NCBI GenBank assembly: GCA_934503275.1
Contig: CAKSVD010000001.1
Span: 1 to 64,000 of the forward strand
Length of the DNA stretch: 64,000 nucleotides
Source of the DNA: an uncultured Faecalibacterium sp.
GTDB lineage: Bacteria; Bacillota; Clostridia; Oscillospirales; Ruminococcaceae
Reading direction: 5' to 3'
In this document: positions 41,228 to 49,492 of the stretch, in pieces
How positions within the stretch are numbered: the stretch's first letter is position 1
Layout of the letters: each line of letters starts with the position of its first letter
Made by a program: the position numbers and the translations under genes
Notes under the pieces: model-generated
What the model saw: the letters and a program-made list of their open reading frames with translations, nothing else
The model's database searches: none
Told to the model about the DNA's origin: nothing

Positions 41228-42010
41228 ATGGCATTACTGGAAGCCTCCGGCATTGGCAAAAATTTCGGAGATACAAAGGTCTTGAAGGATATTTCCCTTA
41301 CCCTGGAGCAGGGCGAGGCGCTGGCCATCATCGGCTCGTCCGGCTCCGGCAAGACCACCCTGCTGCGCTGCCTGAACTTTCTGGAGCGGCCGGACACCGG
41401 CTGCATCCGGGTGAACGGCGAGACCATGTGGGACGCCGCCGACCCCGCCACCCAGCGGGAAAGCGAGATCCGCAAAAAGCGGCTGCACTTCGGGCTGGTG
41501 TTCCAGAACTTCAATCTCTTCCCGCAGTATACCGCCTTGCAGAACGTGATGCTGGCAGGGGAACTGCTGGCAAAGGAGCGCCCGGACTACCGTGCCAACA
41601 AAAAGGCGGTGCACGCCCAGCTGGAACAGCAGGCGCGGGAACTGCTGGCGCAGATGGGGCTTTCGGAGCGGGCAGACCACTACCCGCACCAGCTTTCCGG
41701 CGGGCAGCAGCAGCGGGTAGCCATTGCCCGTGCGCTGGCACTGCACCCGGACATCCTCTGCTTCGACGAGCCCACCAGCGCCCTTGACCCGGAACTGACC
41801 GGCGAGGTGCTGCGGGTGCTGCGGGAACTGGCTGACCGCAAGACCACCATGATCATCGTGACCCACGAGATGCACTTTGCCCGGGATGTGGCCGACCGCA
41901 TCCTGTTCATGGACGGCGGCGTGGTGGTGGAGGAAGGCCCTGCAAAGCAGCTGATCGACCACCCGCGGGAACAGCGCACCAGACAGTTTTTGGCACATTA
42001 CGCGGAATGA
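41228..42010 (+). CDS. amino-acid ABC transporter ATP-binding protein
   Basis: 260 aa from ATG 41228 (GAGGAGG RBS, 16 bp after the permease). Walker A IIGSSGSGKTTLLRC, Q-loop VFQNFNLFPQYTALQNV, signature LSGGQQQRVAIARAL, Walker B ILCFDEPTSALDPEL and H-loop IIVTHEMHFARDVAD. A typical GlnQ/HisP-class ATPase at normal length except for a ~10-residue insertion around DAADPATQRESEIRKK. Completes the three-gene importer. Confidence 0.95.
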   Translation: MALLEASGIGKNFGDTKVLKDISLTLEQGEALAIIGSSGSGKTTLLRCLNFLERPDTGCIRVNGETMWDAADPATQRESEIRKKRLHFGLVFQNFNLFPQYTALQNVMLAGELLAKERPDYRANKKAVHAQLEQQARELLAQMGLSERADHYPHQLSGGQQQRVAIARALALHPDILCFDEPTSALDPELTGEVLRVLRELADRKTTMIIVTHEMHFARDVADRILFMDGGVVVEEGPAKQLIDHPREQRTRQFLAHYAE

Positions 42011-42065
42011 GCAAAATAACCAATTCTTTGGGCAAAAAAATGGAAATGTTGATGCAAACCAAGTC

Positions 42066-42094
42066 TTGTAAAACCGGCGCTGCTCCGCTATAAT
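42066..42094 (+). promoter_or_regulatory. promoter of the second MATE gene
   Basis: TTGTAA (42066-42071), 17-nt spacer, TATAAT (42089-42094). Transcription should begin near 42101. Confidence 0.8.
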
Positions 42095-42101
42095 ACCACT
42101 C

Positions 42102-42206
42102 ATGAATCCTTACAACGTCCTGCCGCTTTTCCGGCAGGGCGTTTTTCACGGCAAAAATGCGAACATCCACCCCTTTTTTGTGTTGGCAGGAGGTATATTT
42201 CCATGA
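42102..42206 (+). CDS. possible 34-aa leader peptide ahead of the MATE gene
   Basis: An ATG at or within a base or two of the predicted transcription start opens 34 codons (begins MNPYNVLPLFRQG). They run through the hairpin at 42115-42146 and stop at TGA 42204-42206, overlapping the MATE ATG at 42203. No RBS can precede it on this transcript, so translation would be leaderless. Its position over a terminator suggests attenuation control, but the frame could be chance. Confidence 0.35.
   Translation: MNPYNVLPLFRQGVFHGKNANIHPFFVLAGGIFP
42115..42146 (+). terminator. terminator-like hairpin in the MATE leader
   Basis: ACGTCCTGCCG pairs with CGGCAGGGCGT around CTTTTC, then TTTTT. It lies just after the promoter and 57 bp before the coding start, so it would act as an attenuator. 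Confidence 0.7.
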
Positions 42207-43564
42207 CCAAAGATATGACGCAGGGCAGCCCGCTGAAACTGCTGCTTGCCTTTGCTGTGCCGCTGATGCTGGGCAGCCTGTTCCAGCAGTTCTACAATCT
42301 GGCCGATACCATCATCGTCGGGCGGTTCGTGGGTGTGGAAGCGCTGGCGGCGGTAGGCAGCGTGGGCGGTTTGAACTATCTGGTGCTGGGCTTTGTCAAC
42401 GGCATTGCCTGCGGCTTTTCCATCCCCATCTCATGGACCTTCGGCGCGCACGATGACCACGAGATGCGCCGCTATACCGCCAATACCGTGTGGCTGTCCA
42501 TCGCCTTTGCCACGGTGCTTACCATCGTTACGGTGGCTATGACCCGGCTGGTGCTGGTGTGGACGAACACCCCGGCCGATATCATCGACCTTGCGGATAT
42601 CTATATCCGCACCATTTTTGCGGGCATCCCCTTCACACTGCTTTATAATGTGACCAGCGCCCTGATGCGTGCACTGGGCGACAGCAAGCGCCCGCTGTAT
42701 TTCCTGCTGGTGGCAAGCTTTTTAAACATCGCTCTTGACCTTGTGTGCATCATTGTGCTTAACATGGGCGCGTTCGGCGCCGCCTTTGCCACCGTGTTCA
42801 GTCAGGCTGTGGCGGGCATCGGCAGCCTTATTTACATCATGCGCCACTACCCGGAACTGCGCTGGAATAAGGAAGAAGGGCACATCAGCGCTCCGCACTG
42901 CGCAAAGCTTTGCGCCATGGGCCTCCCCATGGGTCTGCAGTGCAGCATTACCGCCATTGGCAGCGTGGTGCTGCAGGGCGCGGTGAACGGTCTGGGCAGC
43001 GATATCGTGGCCGCGCAGACCGCCGGCGGCAAGGCTGCGCAGTTCCTCAGCGTGCCGCTGGAGAGCATCGGCACCGCCATGACCACCTACACCAGCCAGA
43101 ATATGGGCGCAAAAGATCTTGGCCGCGTGAATCGCGGCGTGAACACCGCACTGGGCATCGGCTGCGTGTACAGTGTGGCTTCCTTCCTCATCCTGCGCGT
43201 GCTGGACAAGCCCCTGATCGGACTGTTTCTGGACGCAGGCGAGACCGCCATTATGGCCAATGCGCAGGACTTCATCTTCTGGAACAGCGTGTTCTACATC
43301 CCGCTGGCAGTGCTTATCATCTACCGCTACACCATTCAGGGTCTGGGGCACTCCGGCCTTGCCATGTTTGCCGGTGTGGCCGAGATGATCGCCCGCGCCA
43401 TGGTGGGCTTCTGGTTCGTGCCGCTGTGGGGCTACTTTGCCGCCTGCATCGCAAACCCGGTGGCATGGTTCTTTGCCTGCTTCTTCCTGATCCCGGCTTA
43501 TTTTGTGGTGTTCCGTAAACTGCAAAAGGAAAAGCAGCAGGAAGCCGCCGCAAAGGCGCAGTAA
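42203..43564 (+). CDS. MATE family efflux transporter
   Basis: 453 aa, 12 membrane segments. Begins MTKDMTQGSPLKLLLAFAVPLMLGSLFQQFYNLADTIIVGRFVG, the classic NorM/DinF-like start of clostridial MATE proteins, with the second-half counterpart GLQCSITAIGSVVLQGAVNGLG and the loop MGAKDLGRVNRGVN. Exports drugs or metabolites by cation antiport. GCAGGAGGT RBS. Control by a terminator in the leader is suggested by sequence. Different subgroup from the MATE at 18005. Confidence 0.93.
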   Translation: MTKDMTQGSPLKLLLAFAVPLMLGSLFQQFYNLADTIIVGRFVGVEALAAVGSVGGLNYLVLGFVNGIACGFSIPISWTFGAHDDHEMRRYTANTVWLSIAFATVLTIVTVAMTRLVLVWTNTPADIIDLADIYIRTIFAGIPFTLLYNVTSALMRALGDSKRPLYFLLVASFLNIALDLVCIIVLNMGAFGAAFATVFSQAVAGIGSLIYIMRHYPELRWNKEEGHISAPHCAKLCAMGLPMGLQCSITAIGSVVLQGAVNGLGSDIVAAQTAGGKAAQFLSVPLESIGTAMTTYTSQNMGAKDLGRVNRGVNTALGIGCVYSVASFLILRVLDKPLIGLFLDAGETAIMANAQDFIFWNSVFYIPLAVLIIYRYTIQGLGHSGLAMFAGVAEMIARAMVGFWFVPLWGYFAACIANPVAWFFACFFLIPAYFVVFRKLQKEKQQEAAAKAQ

Positions 43565-43603
43565 GGGTTCATAAAAAATGCTTTTTCTTTTCGCCCTTTC
43601 ATG

Positions 43604-43801
43604 CTATAATAACAGATAAATACGGCTTATGCCGTAACAGGGCAGGGGTTATAAGTCTTTGAAAAGCTGGTTTGCTTAAAGGCTTCCCCCCAAGGGGTGA
43701 AGGCTAAGAGAACAGCTGTTTTCGGGATGAATAGCCGCACTGCCGGGGCAATGCCCGCAATTGCGGCGGGCGGGAAAATACAAAAAGAGAGGCGAATCGA
43801 G
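43604..43801 (+). promoter_or_regulatory. structured leader of the aconitase-family gene
   Basis: A TATAAT at about 43605 is followed by ~190 nt before the coding start. It contains TACGGC-TTAT-GCCGTA (43621-43636) and CTTCCCCCC-AA-GGGGTGAAG (around 43682-43702). Neither has a T-run. No known riboswitch recognised; an upstream in-frame extension (GTG 43697) exists but lacks homology. Confidence 0.35.
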
Positions 43802-46078
43802 ATGTTGGATATGATCAAATGCAGCACCGGCGGTGCGTACTATGCGCGCGGAGAGTGGGTGCCCGCAGACGGCAACGCCCCCGCAGCACTGGCGGCAAAG
43901 GGCTTTGATGCCGCTGCCGTTGCCACGGCTAAGACCGGTACCATGGCCTACAATATTATGCAGGCACACAACACCAGCGGCGATGCCGAGAACCTGAAGA
44001 TCAAGTTTGATGCCATGGCAAGCCATGACATCACCTTTGTGGGCATTATCCAGACCGCCCGTGCTTCCGGGCTGGAAAAGTTCCCCATCCCTTATGTGCT
44101 TACCAACTGCCATAACAGTCTGTGCGCTGTGGGCGGCACCATCAACGAGGACGACCACCGCTTTGGCCTGTCCGCTGCCAAAAAGTACGGCGGCATCTTT
44201 GTGCCCCCGCACATGGCAGTCATCCACCAGTATATGCGCGAGCGCTTTGCGGGCTGCGGCAAAATGATCCTTGGTTCGGACTCCCACACCCGCTACGGCG
44301 CACTGGGCACCATGGCCATCGGCGAGGGCGGCGGCGAACTGGCAAAGCAGCTGCTGGGCCGCACCTATGACGTTGCCCGCCCGGGCGTGGTGGCCATCTA
44401 CCTGACCGGCAGTCTGCCGGCAGGCTGCGGCCCCCACGATGTAGCCATTGCCCTTGTGGGCAAGCTGTTCAAGAGCGGCTATGTCAAGAACAAGGTCATG
44501 GAGTTCGTGGGCCCCGGCATTGCCTCCCTGCGGCAGGATACCCGCAACGCCATTGATGCCATGACCACCGAGACCACCTGCCTGTCCTCCATCTGGGAGA
44601 CCGATGAAGTCACCCAGCGTTTTCTGGCAGTGCATGGCCGCGCAGCGGACTACAAAAAGCTGGCACCGGCAGACCTTGCCTACTACGACGGCGTGGTGGA
44701 GGTGGATCTTTCTGCCATCCGTCCCATGATCGCCCTGCCCATGCACCCCTCCAACGCCTTTACCATCGAGGAACTGAACGCAAATCTGGAGGACATCCTC
44801 CACGCCTGCGAGCAGGATGTGCAGAAGCTGATCGGCCGCAAGGACGTGCAGCTGGATCTGTGCAGCAAGATCGAAAACGGCAAGCTGCGGGTGGATCAGG
44901 GCGTTATTGCGGGCTGCGCAGGCGGCCTGTACGACAGTATCTACGAGGCTGCTTCCATCCTCAAGGGCCACACCGGCGGCTGCGGCGACTACGCCCTGAG
45001 CGTTTACCCCGGTAGCCAGCCCATCATGATGGAACTGGTGCGCACCGGCGTCATTGGCGAGTTGATGGCCAGCGGCGCTACCATCCGCACCGCCTTCTGC
45101 GGCCCCTGCTTCGGCGCAGGCGATGTGCCCGCAAACGGCGCGCTGTCCATCCGTCACACCACCCGCAACTTCCCCAGCCGCGAGGGCTCCAAGCCCGGCA
45201 GCGGCCAGCTGTCCGGTGTGGCACTGATGGATGCCCGCAGCATTGCAGCCACCACCGCAAACGGCGGCATCCTGACCCCCGCTACCGACATTGATTACGA
45301 TTCCACCGTGCCGGAGTACCAGTACGATGCCTCCAGCTACGATACCCGCGTGTATCAGGGCTTTGGCAAGGGCGATTACGACGCCCTGCTCAAGTTCGGC
45401 CCCAACATCAAGGACTGGCCGGAGATCGCACCGCTGGGCGACAACCTGCTGCTGAAGGTGGCTTCTTATATCACCGACCCCGTCACCACCACCGACGAGC
45501 TGATCCCCTCCGGCGAGACCTCTTCTTACCGTTCTAACCCGCTGGGTCTGGCCGAGTTCACCCTCAGCCGCAAGGACCCGGAGTATGTGGGCCGCGCCAA
45601 AGCCGTGCAGGCCGAGGAGAACGCCCGCCGCGCCGGTGCAGGGGACGCTGCCCTGCTGGCAAAGGTGAACGCCGTGCCCGGCTGCGAACAGCTGAGTTGG
45701 AACGATATCCAGATCGCTTCTACCATCTTTGCAGTCAAGCCCGGTGACGGCTCTGCCCGCGAGCAGGCCGCCAGCTGCCAGCGTGTGCTGGGCGCCGGTG
45801 CCAATATCGTTACCGAGTACGCCACCAAGCGTTACCGCTCCAACCTGATTAACTGGGGTATGCTGCCCCTGCAGCTGGCAGGTGCCACCCCCTTTGGTCT
45901 GGGCGATTATGTGCTCATCCCCAATGTGCGGGAGGCACTCAAGGGCGACCTGCAGAGCATCAAGGCCTATGTTCTGGGCGATACCGTCAAGGAATTTGAA
46001 CTGTATATGGCTCCGCTCACCACCGACGAGCGCCAGATCCTGGCTGATGGCTGCCTGATCAATTTCTATAAGCACTAA
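43802..46078 (+). CDS. aconitase-family hydratase
   Basis: 758 aa from ATG 43802 (AGAGAGGCG RBS). Fe-S hydratase features: [24 protein letters not shown] (active-site loop), and [31 protein letters not shown] with two cluster cysteines and the arginine/serine substrate contacts. The C-terminal swivel domain reads [21 protein letters not shown] and [25 protein letters not shown]. It dehydrates/rehydrates a tricarboxylic or related acid, most simply citrate/isocitrate. Sequence details differ from standard AcnA/AcnB (for example GPCFGAG for GPCIGQ), so a related hydratase is possible. Downstream gene 14 bp away. Confidence 0.85.
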   Translation: MLDMIKCSTGGAYYARGEWVPADGNAPAALAAKGFDAAAVATAKTGTMAYNIMQAHNTSGDAENLKIKFDAMASHDITFVGIIQTARASGLEKFPIPYVLTNCHNSLCAVGGTINEDDHRFGLSAAKKYGGIFVPPHMAVIHQYMRERFAGCGKMILGSDSHTRYGALGTMAIGEGGGELAKQLLGRTYDVARPGVVAIYLTGSLPAGCGPHDVAIALVGKLFKSGYVKNKVMEFVGPGIASLRQDTRNAIDAMTTETTCLSSIWETDEVTQRFLAVHGRAADYKKLAPADLAYYDGVVEVDLSAIRPMIALPMHPSNAFTIEELNANLEDILHACEQDVQKLIGRKDVQLDLCSKIENGKLRVDQGVIAGCAGGLYDSIYEAASILKGHTGGCGDYALSVYPGSQPIMMELVRTGVIGELMASGATIRTAFCGPCFGAGDVPANGALSIRHTTRNFPSREGSKPGSGQLSGVALMDARSIAATTANGGILTPATDIDYDSTVPEYQYDASSYDTRVYQGFGKGDYDALLKFGPNIKDWPEIAPLGDNLLLKVASYITDPVTTTDELIPSGETSSYRSNPLGLAEFTLSRKDPEYVGRAKAVQAEENARRAGAGDAALLAKVNAVPGCEQLSWNDIQIASTIFAVKPGDGSAREQAASCQRVLGAGANIVTEYATKRYRSNLINWGMLPLQLAGATPFGLGDYVLIPNVREALKGDLQSIKAYVLGDTVKEFELYMAPLTTDERQILADGCLINFYKH

Positions 46079-46092
46079 GGAAGTAACCCGCT

Positions 46093-46953
46093 ATGTCCTG
46101 TGACCTGCATATCCATTCCACCTGCTCCGACGGTGCTGTGCCCATCGAGCGGCTGGCGTCCATCGCTGCCCGCACCGGGCTGCACGCCATCGCCCTTTCG
46201 GACCACGACACCCTGCTCAGCGCCCAGTACGCCTATGCCCACACCGGGCAGGACGGGGTAGAGTTGATCCCTGCTGTGGAGCTGACCGGCTACGACTTTG
46301 AGCGCCAGCACCGGGTGCACCTGCTGTGCTACTACCCGGACGTGGACTGCCCGGCGCTGCGCGAGCACTGCGCCATCATGAAGGAGCGCCGCAACGCCTG
46401 CGCTTTGCAGAGCGCAAAGGAACTGGAGCAGTTGTACCCGCAGTTTACCACCGACCTTGCATGGGAAACCACCAAGGCCAGCGGGGTGCTGTTCAAAAGC
46501 GGGCTGATGCAGGCGCTGGAACTGCTGGGCCTGACCGATGGCAGCATCTACGGCGAGACCTACCACAAGCTTTTCGGGTGGAACCCCCGGGGCATCGTGC
46601 TGCACTCGCCGGAGTATCTGCCGGTGCGGCAGGTGCTGGCTACCGCCAAGGCCAGCGGCGGCGCGGTGGTGTTTGCCCACCCTACAGTCTATAAAAGTAT
46701 GCCCCTGCTGCGCGAACTGGCGGCAGAGGGCGCAGTGGACGGCATAGAGGTGTACCACCCCAGCAACAGCCCGGAGGACAGCGCTGAGTGTCTTGCCCTG
46801 TGCAAACAGTACGGCCTTGTGGCTACTGCGGGCACGGATTTCCATGGCCGCAACCACAAGCACCCCCACCCCATCGGCACCTGTACCGCACCGGACGAGG
46901 CCGCAGCGCAGCTGCGCGCCATCGCCGAAAAACGTAAAAGAGAGAGGACGTAA
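46093..46953 (+). CDS. PHP-domain phosphoesterase
   Basis: 286 aa. PHP metal-site motifs: DLHIHSTCSDG at the start, ALSDHDTL, VELTGYD, VFAHPTVYK and the C-terminal TAGTDFHGRNHKHPHPIG. This is the compact TrpH/YciV-like class, which hydrolyses nucleoside 3',5'-bisphosphates or short RNAs. Cytosolic, with a helical insert at residues ~90-180 over the active site. It lies 14 bp after the aconitase gene and 5 bp before the TSCPD gene, so all three may be one transcript. Confidence 0.88.
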   Translation: MSCDLHIHSTCSDGAVPIERLASIAARTGLHAIALSDHDTLLSAQYAYAHTGQDGVELIPAVELTGYDFERQHRVHLLCYYPDVDCPALREHCAIMKERRNACALQSAKELEQLYPQFTTDLAWETTKASGVLFKSGLMQALELLGLTDGSIYGETYHKLFGWNPRGIVLHSPEYLPVRQVLATAKASGGAVVFAHPTVYKSMPLLRELAAEGAVDGIEVYHPSNSPEDSAECLALCKQYGLVATAGTDFHGRNHKHPHPIGTCTAPDEAAAQLRAIAEKRKRERT

Positions 46954-46958
46954 AGACT

Positions 46959-47222
46959 ATGAGCAAGGAATTTTCCTTCCCGAATAAGGGCACCTGCTCC
47001 AAGCAGACCAATTTTGTGCTGAATGATGACCACACCATTGCTTCCATCGAGGTCATCGGCGGCTGCAACGGCAACCTGAAGGGAATCTGCCAGCTGCTTA
47101 CCGGCATGAAGGCAGAGGACGCCATTGCCCGTCTGGACGGCACGCTGTGCGGCTTCCGCAGCACCAGCTGCCCGGACCAGATCGCCAAGAACCTGAAAAA
47201 GGCACTGGAAGAGATGAACTAA
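46959..47222 (+). CDS. TSCPD-domain protein (TIGR03905 type)
   Basis: 87 aa. Nearly the whole protein is the TSCPD domain: KGTCSKQTNFVLNDDHTIASIEVIGGCNGNLKGI, MKAEDAIARLDGTLCGFRSTSCPDQIAK. Three or four cysteines (GTCS, GGCN, TLCG, TSCP) could bind zinc. The domain is also found at the C-terminus of some ribonucleotide reductases, but this stand-alone form has no known role. Ends the operon at a strong terminator. Confidence 0.85.
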   Translation: MSKEFSFPNKGTCSKQTNFVLNDDHTIASIEVIGGCNGNLKGICQLLTGMKAEDAIARLDGTLCGFRSTSCPDQIAKNLKKALEEMN

Positions 47223-47231
47223 GATCCACCG

Positions 47232-47272
47232 GAGAGCCGCTGCACAGAGCCTTGTGTGGCGGCTCTCTTTTT
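47232..47272 (+). terminator. terminator after the TSCPD gene
   Basis: GAGAGCCGC pairs with GCGGCTCTC, loop with inner CACAGAG/CTTGTG pairing, followed by TTTTT. Confidence 0.88.
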
Positions 47273-47344
47273 GTCACAATTTGTACGCAATTCCAGCAAA
47301 TAAGGGCGGATGTAAAAAATCTATACACCGGGCGGGGTTTGTTT

Positions 47345-47373
47345 GTTGTTCCTGTTCACTTTGCGGGGTATAC
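47345..47373 (+). promoter_or_regulatory. promoter of the oleate hydratase gene
   Basis: TTGTTC (47345-47350), 17-nt spacer, TATACT (47368-47373). Confidence 0.7.
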
Positions 47374-47441
47374 TGTTGCCATAGAGAACAGCACACGGAA
47401 GGCTGTGAAAAAACAAAACGCTGAAGCAGGGAGGCTTTTTT

Positions 47442-49214
47442 ATGTACTATTCCAGTGGCAATTATGAAGCTTTTGCACACCCCAAAAAGCCGGAGGGCGT
47501 GGATCATAAATCCGCTTATATTATCGGCTCCGGTCTGGCAGCCCTGACCGCTGCCTGCTATCTGGTGCGTGACGGCCAGATGAAGGGCGAGCACGTCCAT
47601 GTGTTTGAAAAGAACGCACTGGCCGGCGGTGCCTGCGATGGCTACAAGTACGATATCGGCTATGTGATGCGCGGCGGCCGCGAGATGGACAACCACTTCG
47701 AGGTCATGTGGGATCTGCTGCACTCCATCCCGTCTCTGGAGACCGAGGGTGCCAGCGTGCTGGACGAGTATTACTGGCTGAACAAGGAGGACCCCAACTT
47801 CTCCCTGTGCCGTGCCACCGTCAACCGCGGCGAGGATGCCCACACCGATGGCAAGTTCGGCCTGTCCGATAAGGGCGCCATGGAGATCATGAAGCTGTTC
47901 TTCACCCCGGACGAGCAGCTGCAGGATAAAAAGATCACCGATTTCTTCGATGACGAGGTGCTCAACACCAACTTCTGGATGTACTGGCGCACCATGTTCG
48001 CCTTCGAGAACTGGCACAGCGCGCTGGAGATGAAGCTGTACCTCAAGCGCTATATCCACCACATCGGCGGTCTGCCGGACTTTACCGCCCTGCGCTTTAC
48101 CCGCTATAACCAGTACGAGTCCATCATCCTGCCCATGGTGCGCTATCTGGAAGGTTTCGGCGTGCAGTTCCACTACAACACCAAGGTCACGGATGTGAAG
48201 TTCGACATCCAGAAGGGCCGTAAGCTGGCAAGCTCTGTCACCGTGGAGCACGAGGGCGAGACCACCAACATTGACCTGACCGAGAACGATCTGCTGTTCA
48301 TCACCAACGGCGGCTGCGTGGAAAGCTGCACCGTTGGTGCACAGAATAAAGCCACCGGCTTTGACCCCACCATCCAGCCCGGCAACGGCTGGGATCTGTG
48401 GAAGAAGATCGCTGCACAGGATCCCTCCTTCGGTCACCCGGAAAAGTTCTGCTCCGAGCCGGAACTGAGCAACTGGGAGAGCGCCACTATCACCACGCTG
48501 GACGATAAGATCCCTCAGTATATCCGCAAGATCTGCAAGCGCGACCCCTTCAGCGGCCATACCGTCACCGGCGGCATCGTCACCGTTAAGGACTCCAGCT
48601 GGCTGCTCAGTTGGACGCTGAACCGTCAGCAGCAGTTCAAGGATCAGCCCAAGAACCAGCTGTGCGTCTGGGTGTACGGCCTGTTCAGCGATAAGCCCGG
48701 CGATTACGTCAAAAAGCCCATGCGTGACTGCACCGGCCGCGAGATCTGCATGGAGTGGCTGTACCACATCGGTGTGCCCGAGGATCAGATCGCTGAACTG
48801 GCAGAGCATAGCGCCAACACCGTGCCTGTGATGATGCCCTATATCGACGCATTCTTCATGCCGCGCGCCATGGGCGACCGCCCCGATGTTGTGCCCGAGG
48901 GTGCTGTGAACTTTGCCTTCCTTGGCCAGTTTGCCGAGACCGCCCGCGATACCATCTTTACCACCGAGTACTCCATGCGCACCGGTATGGAGGCCGTGTA
49001 CACCCTGCTGAACATTGACCGCGGCGTGCCCGAGGTCTGGGGCAGCACCTACGATGTACGCGCCCTGATCGACGCTACCGTAAAACTGCGCGACGGCAAA
49101 AAGATCACCGACATGGATCTGCCGCTGATCCCGCGTCTGGCTTTGAAAGAAGCTTTGAAAAAGATCGAGGGCACCGACCTTGAGAAGTTCCTCAAGGAGT
49201 ATAACGCCATCTGA
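47442..49214 (+). CDS. ohyA: oleate hydratase (myosin-cross-reactive antigen family)
   Basis: 590 aa, the usual ~67 kDa size. FAD-binding Rossmann motif AYIIGSGLAALTAACYLV with the following E in VFEKNALAGG; GYVMRGGREMDNHFEVMWDLL carries the catalytic Glu region; later WSWTLNRQ-like segment and GQFAETARDTIFTTEYSMRTGMEAVY close the FAD site. It adds water to the cis-9 double bond of oleate and linoleate, giving 10-hydroxy acids; in gut bacteria this detoxifies host unsaturated fatty acids. Monocistronic with its own promoter and terminator. Confidence 0.96.
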   Translation: MYYSSGNYEAFAHPKKPEGVDHKSAYIIGSGLAALTAACYLVRDGQMKGEHVHVFEKNALAGGACDGYKYDIGYVMRGGREMDNHFEVMWDLLHSIPSLETEGASVLDEYYWLNKEDPNFSLCRATVNRGEDAHTDGKFGLSDKGAMEIMKLFFTPDEQLQDKKITDFFDDEVLNTNFWMYWRTMFAFENWHSALEMKLYLKRYIHHIGGLPDFTALRFTRYNQYESIILPMVRYLEGFGVQFHYNTKVTDVKFDIQKGRKLASSVTVEHEGETTNIDLTENDLLFITNGGCVESCTVGAQNKATGFDPTIQPGNGWDLWKKIAAQDPSFGHPEKFCSEPELSNWESATITTLDDKIPQYIRKICKRDPFSGHTVTGGIVTVKDSSWLLSWTLNRQQQFKDQPKNQLCVWVYGLFSDKPGDYVKKPMRDCTGREICMEWLYHIGVPEDQIAELAEHSANTVPVMMPYIDAFFMPRAMGDRPDVVPEGAVNFAFLGQFAETARDTIFTTEYSMRTGMEAVYTLLNIDRGVPEVWGSTYDVRALIDATVKLRDGKKITDMDLPLIPRLALKEALKKIEGTDLEKFLKEYNAI

Positions 49215-49261
49215 TATCTCCCTCTCCTCCGATAGACCCGGCAACGGGTCAACACCCCCCT

Positions 49262-49311
49262 AAAAAAGACCTCTCCGCTGCTCTGCGACAGGGCACGGGG
49301 AGGCCTTTTTT
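49262..49311 (+). terminator. terminator of ohyA
   Basis: AAAAAAGACCTCTCCG.. pairs with ..GGGGAGGCCTTTTTT. Confidence 0.85.
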
Positions 49312-49386
49312 GTGTAAAAATGGTACAATGTGTGTCAAAATAAAGCGGAACGTGAAAATAATTTGTGCCAAAAGAATGATTTTGGC

Positions 49387-49415
49387 TTGTTTGCGGCGGC
49401 GTTCTGTGCTATGCT
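49387..49415 (+). promoter_or_regulatory. promoter of the 5'-nucleotidase gene
   Basis: TTGTTT (49387-49392), 17-nt spacer, TATGCT (49410-49415). Confidence 0.65.
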
Positions 49416-49492
49416 AGAACTATTGAAAGGGCAGGAGGGAAGAGCCTGCCTCAAATGCGATACGCCAAAAATAAAAGGAGGTCGTTTTTCCT

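Noticed and set aside
43676..46075. 799-codon open frame on the minus strand opposite the aconitase gene
   Set aside because: It is a by-product of GC-rich codon use in the plus-strand gene. The plus strand has clear aconitase motifs and an RBS; the minus frame has low-complexity His/Gly/Ala composition. The same holds for long antisense frames over glyA, ohyA, scfB, capF, spoIVA and the 5'-nucleotidase.
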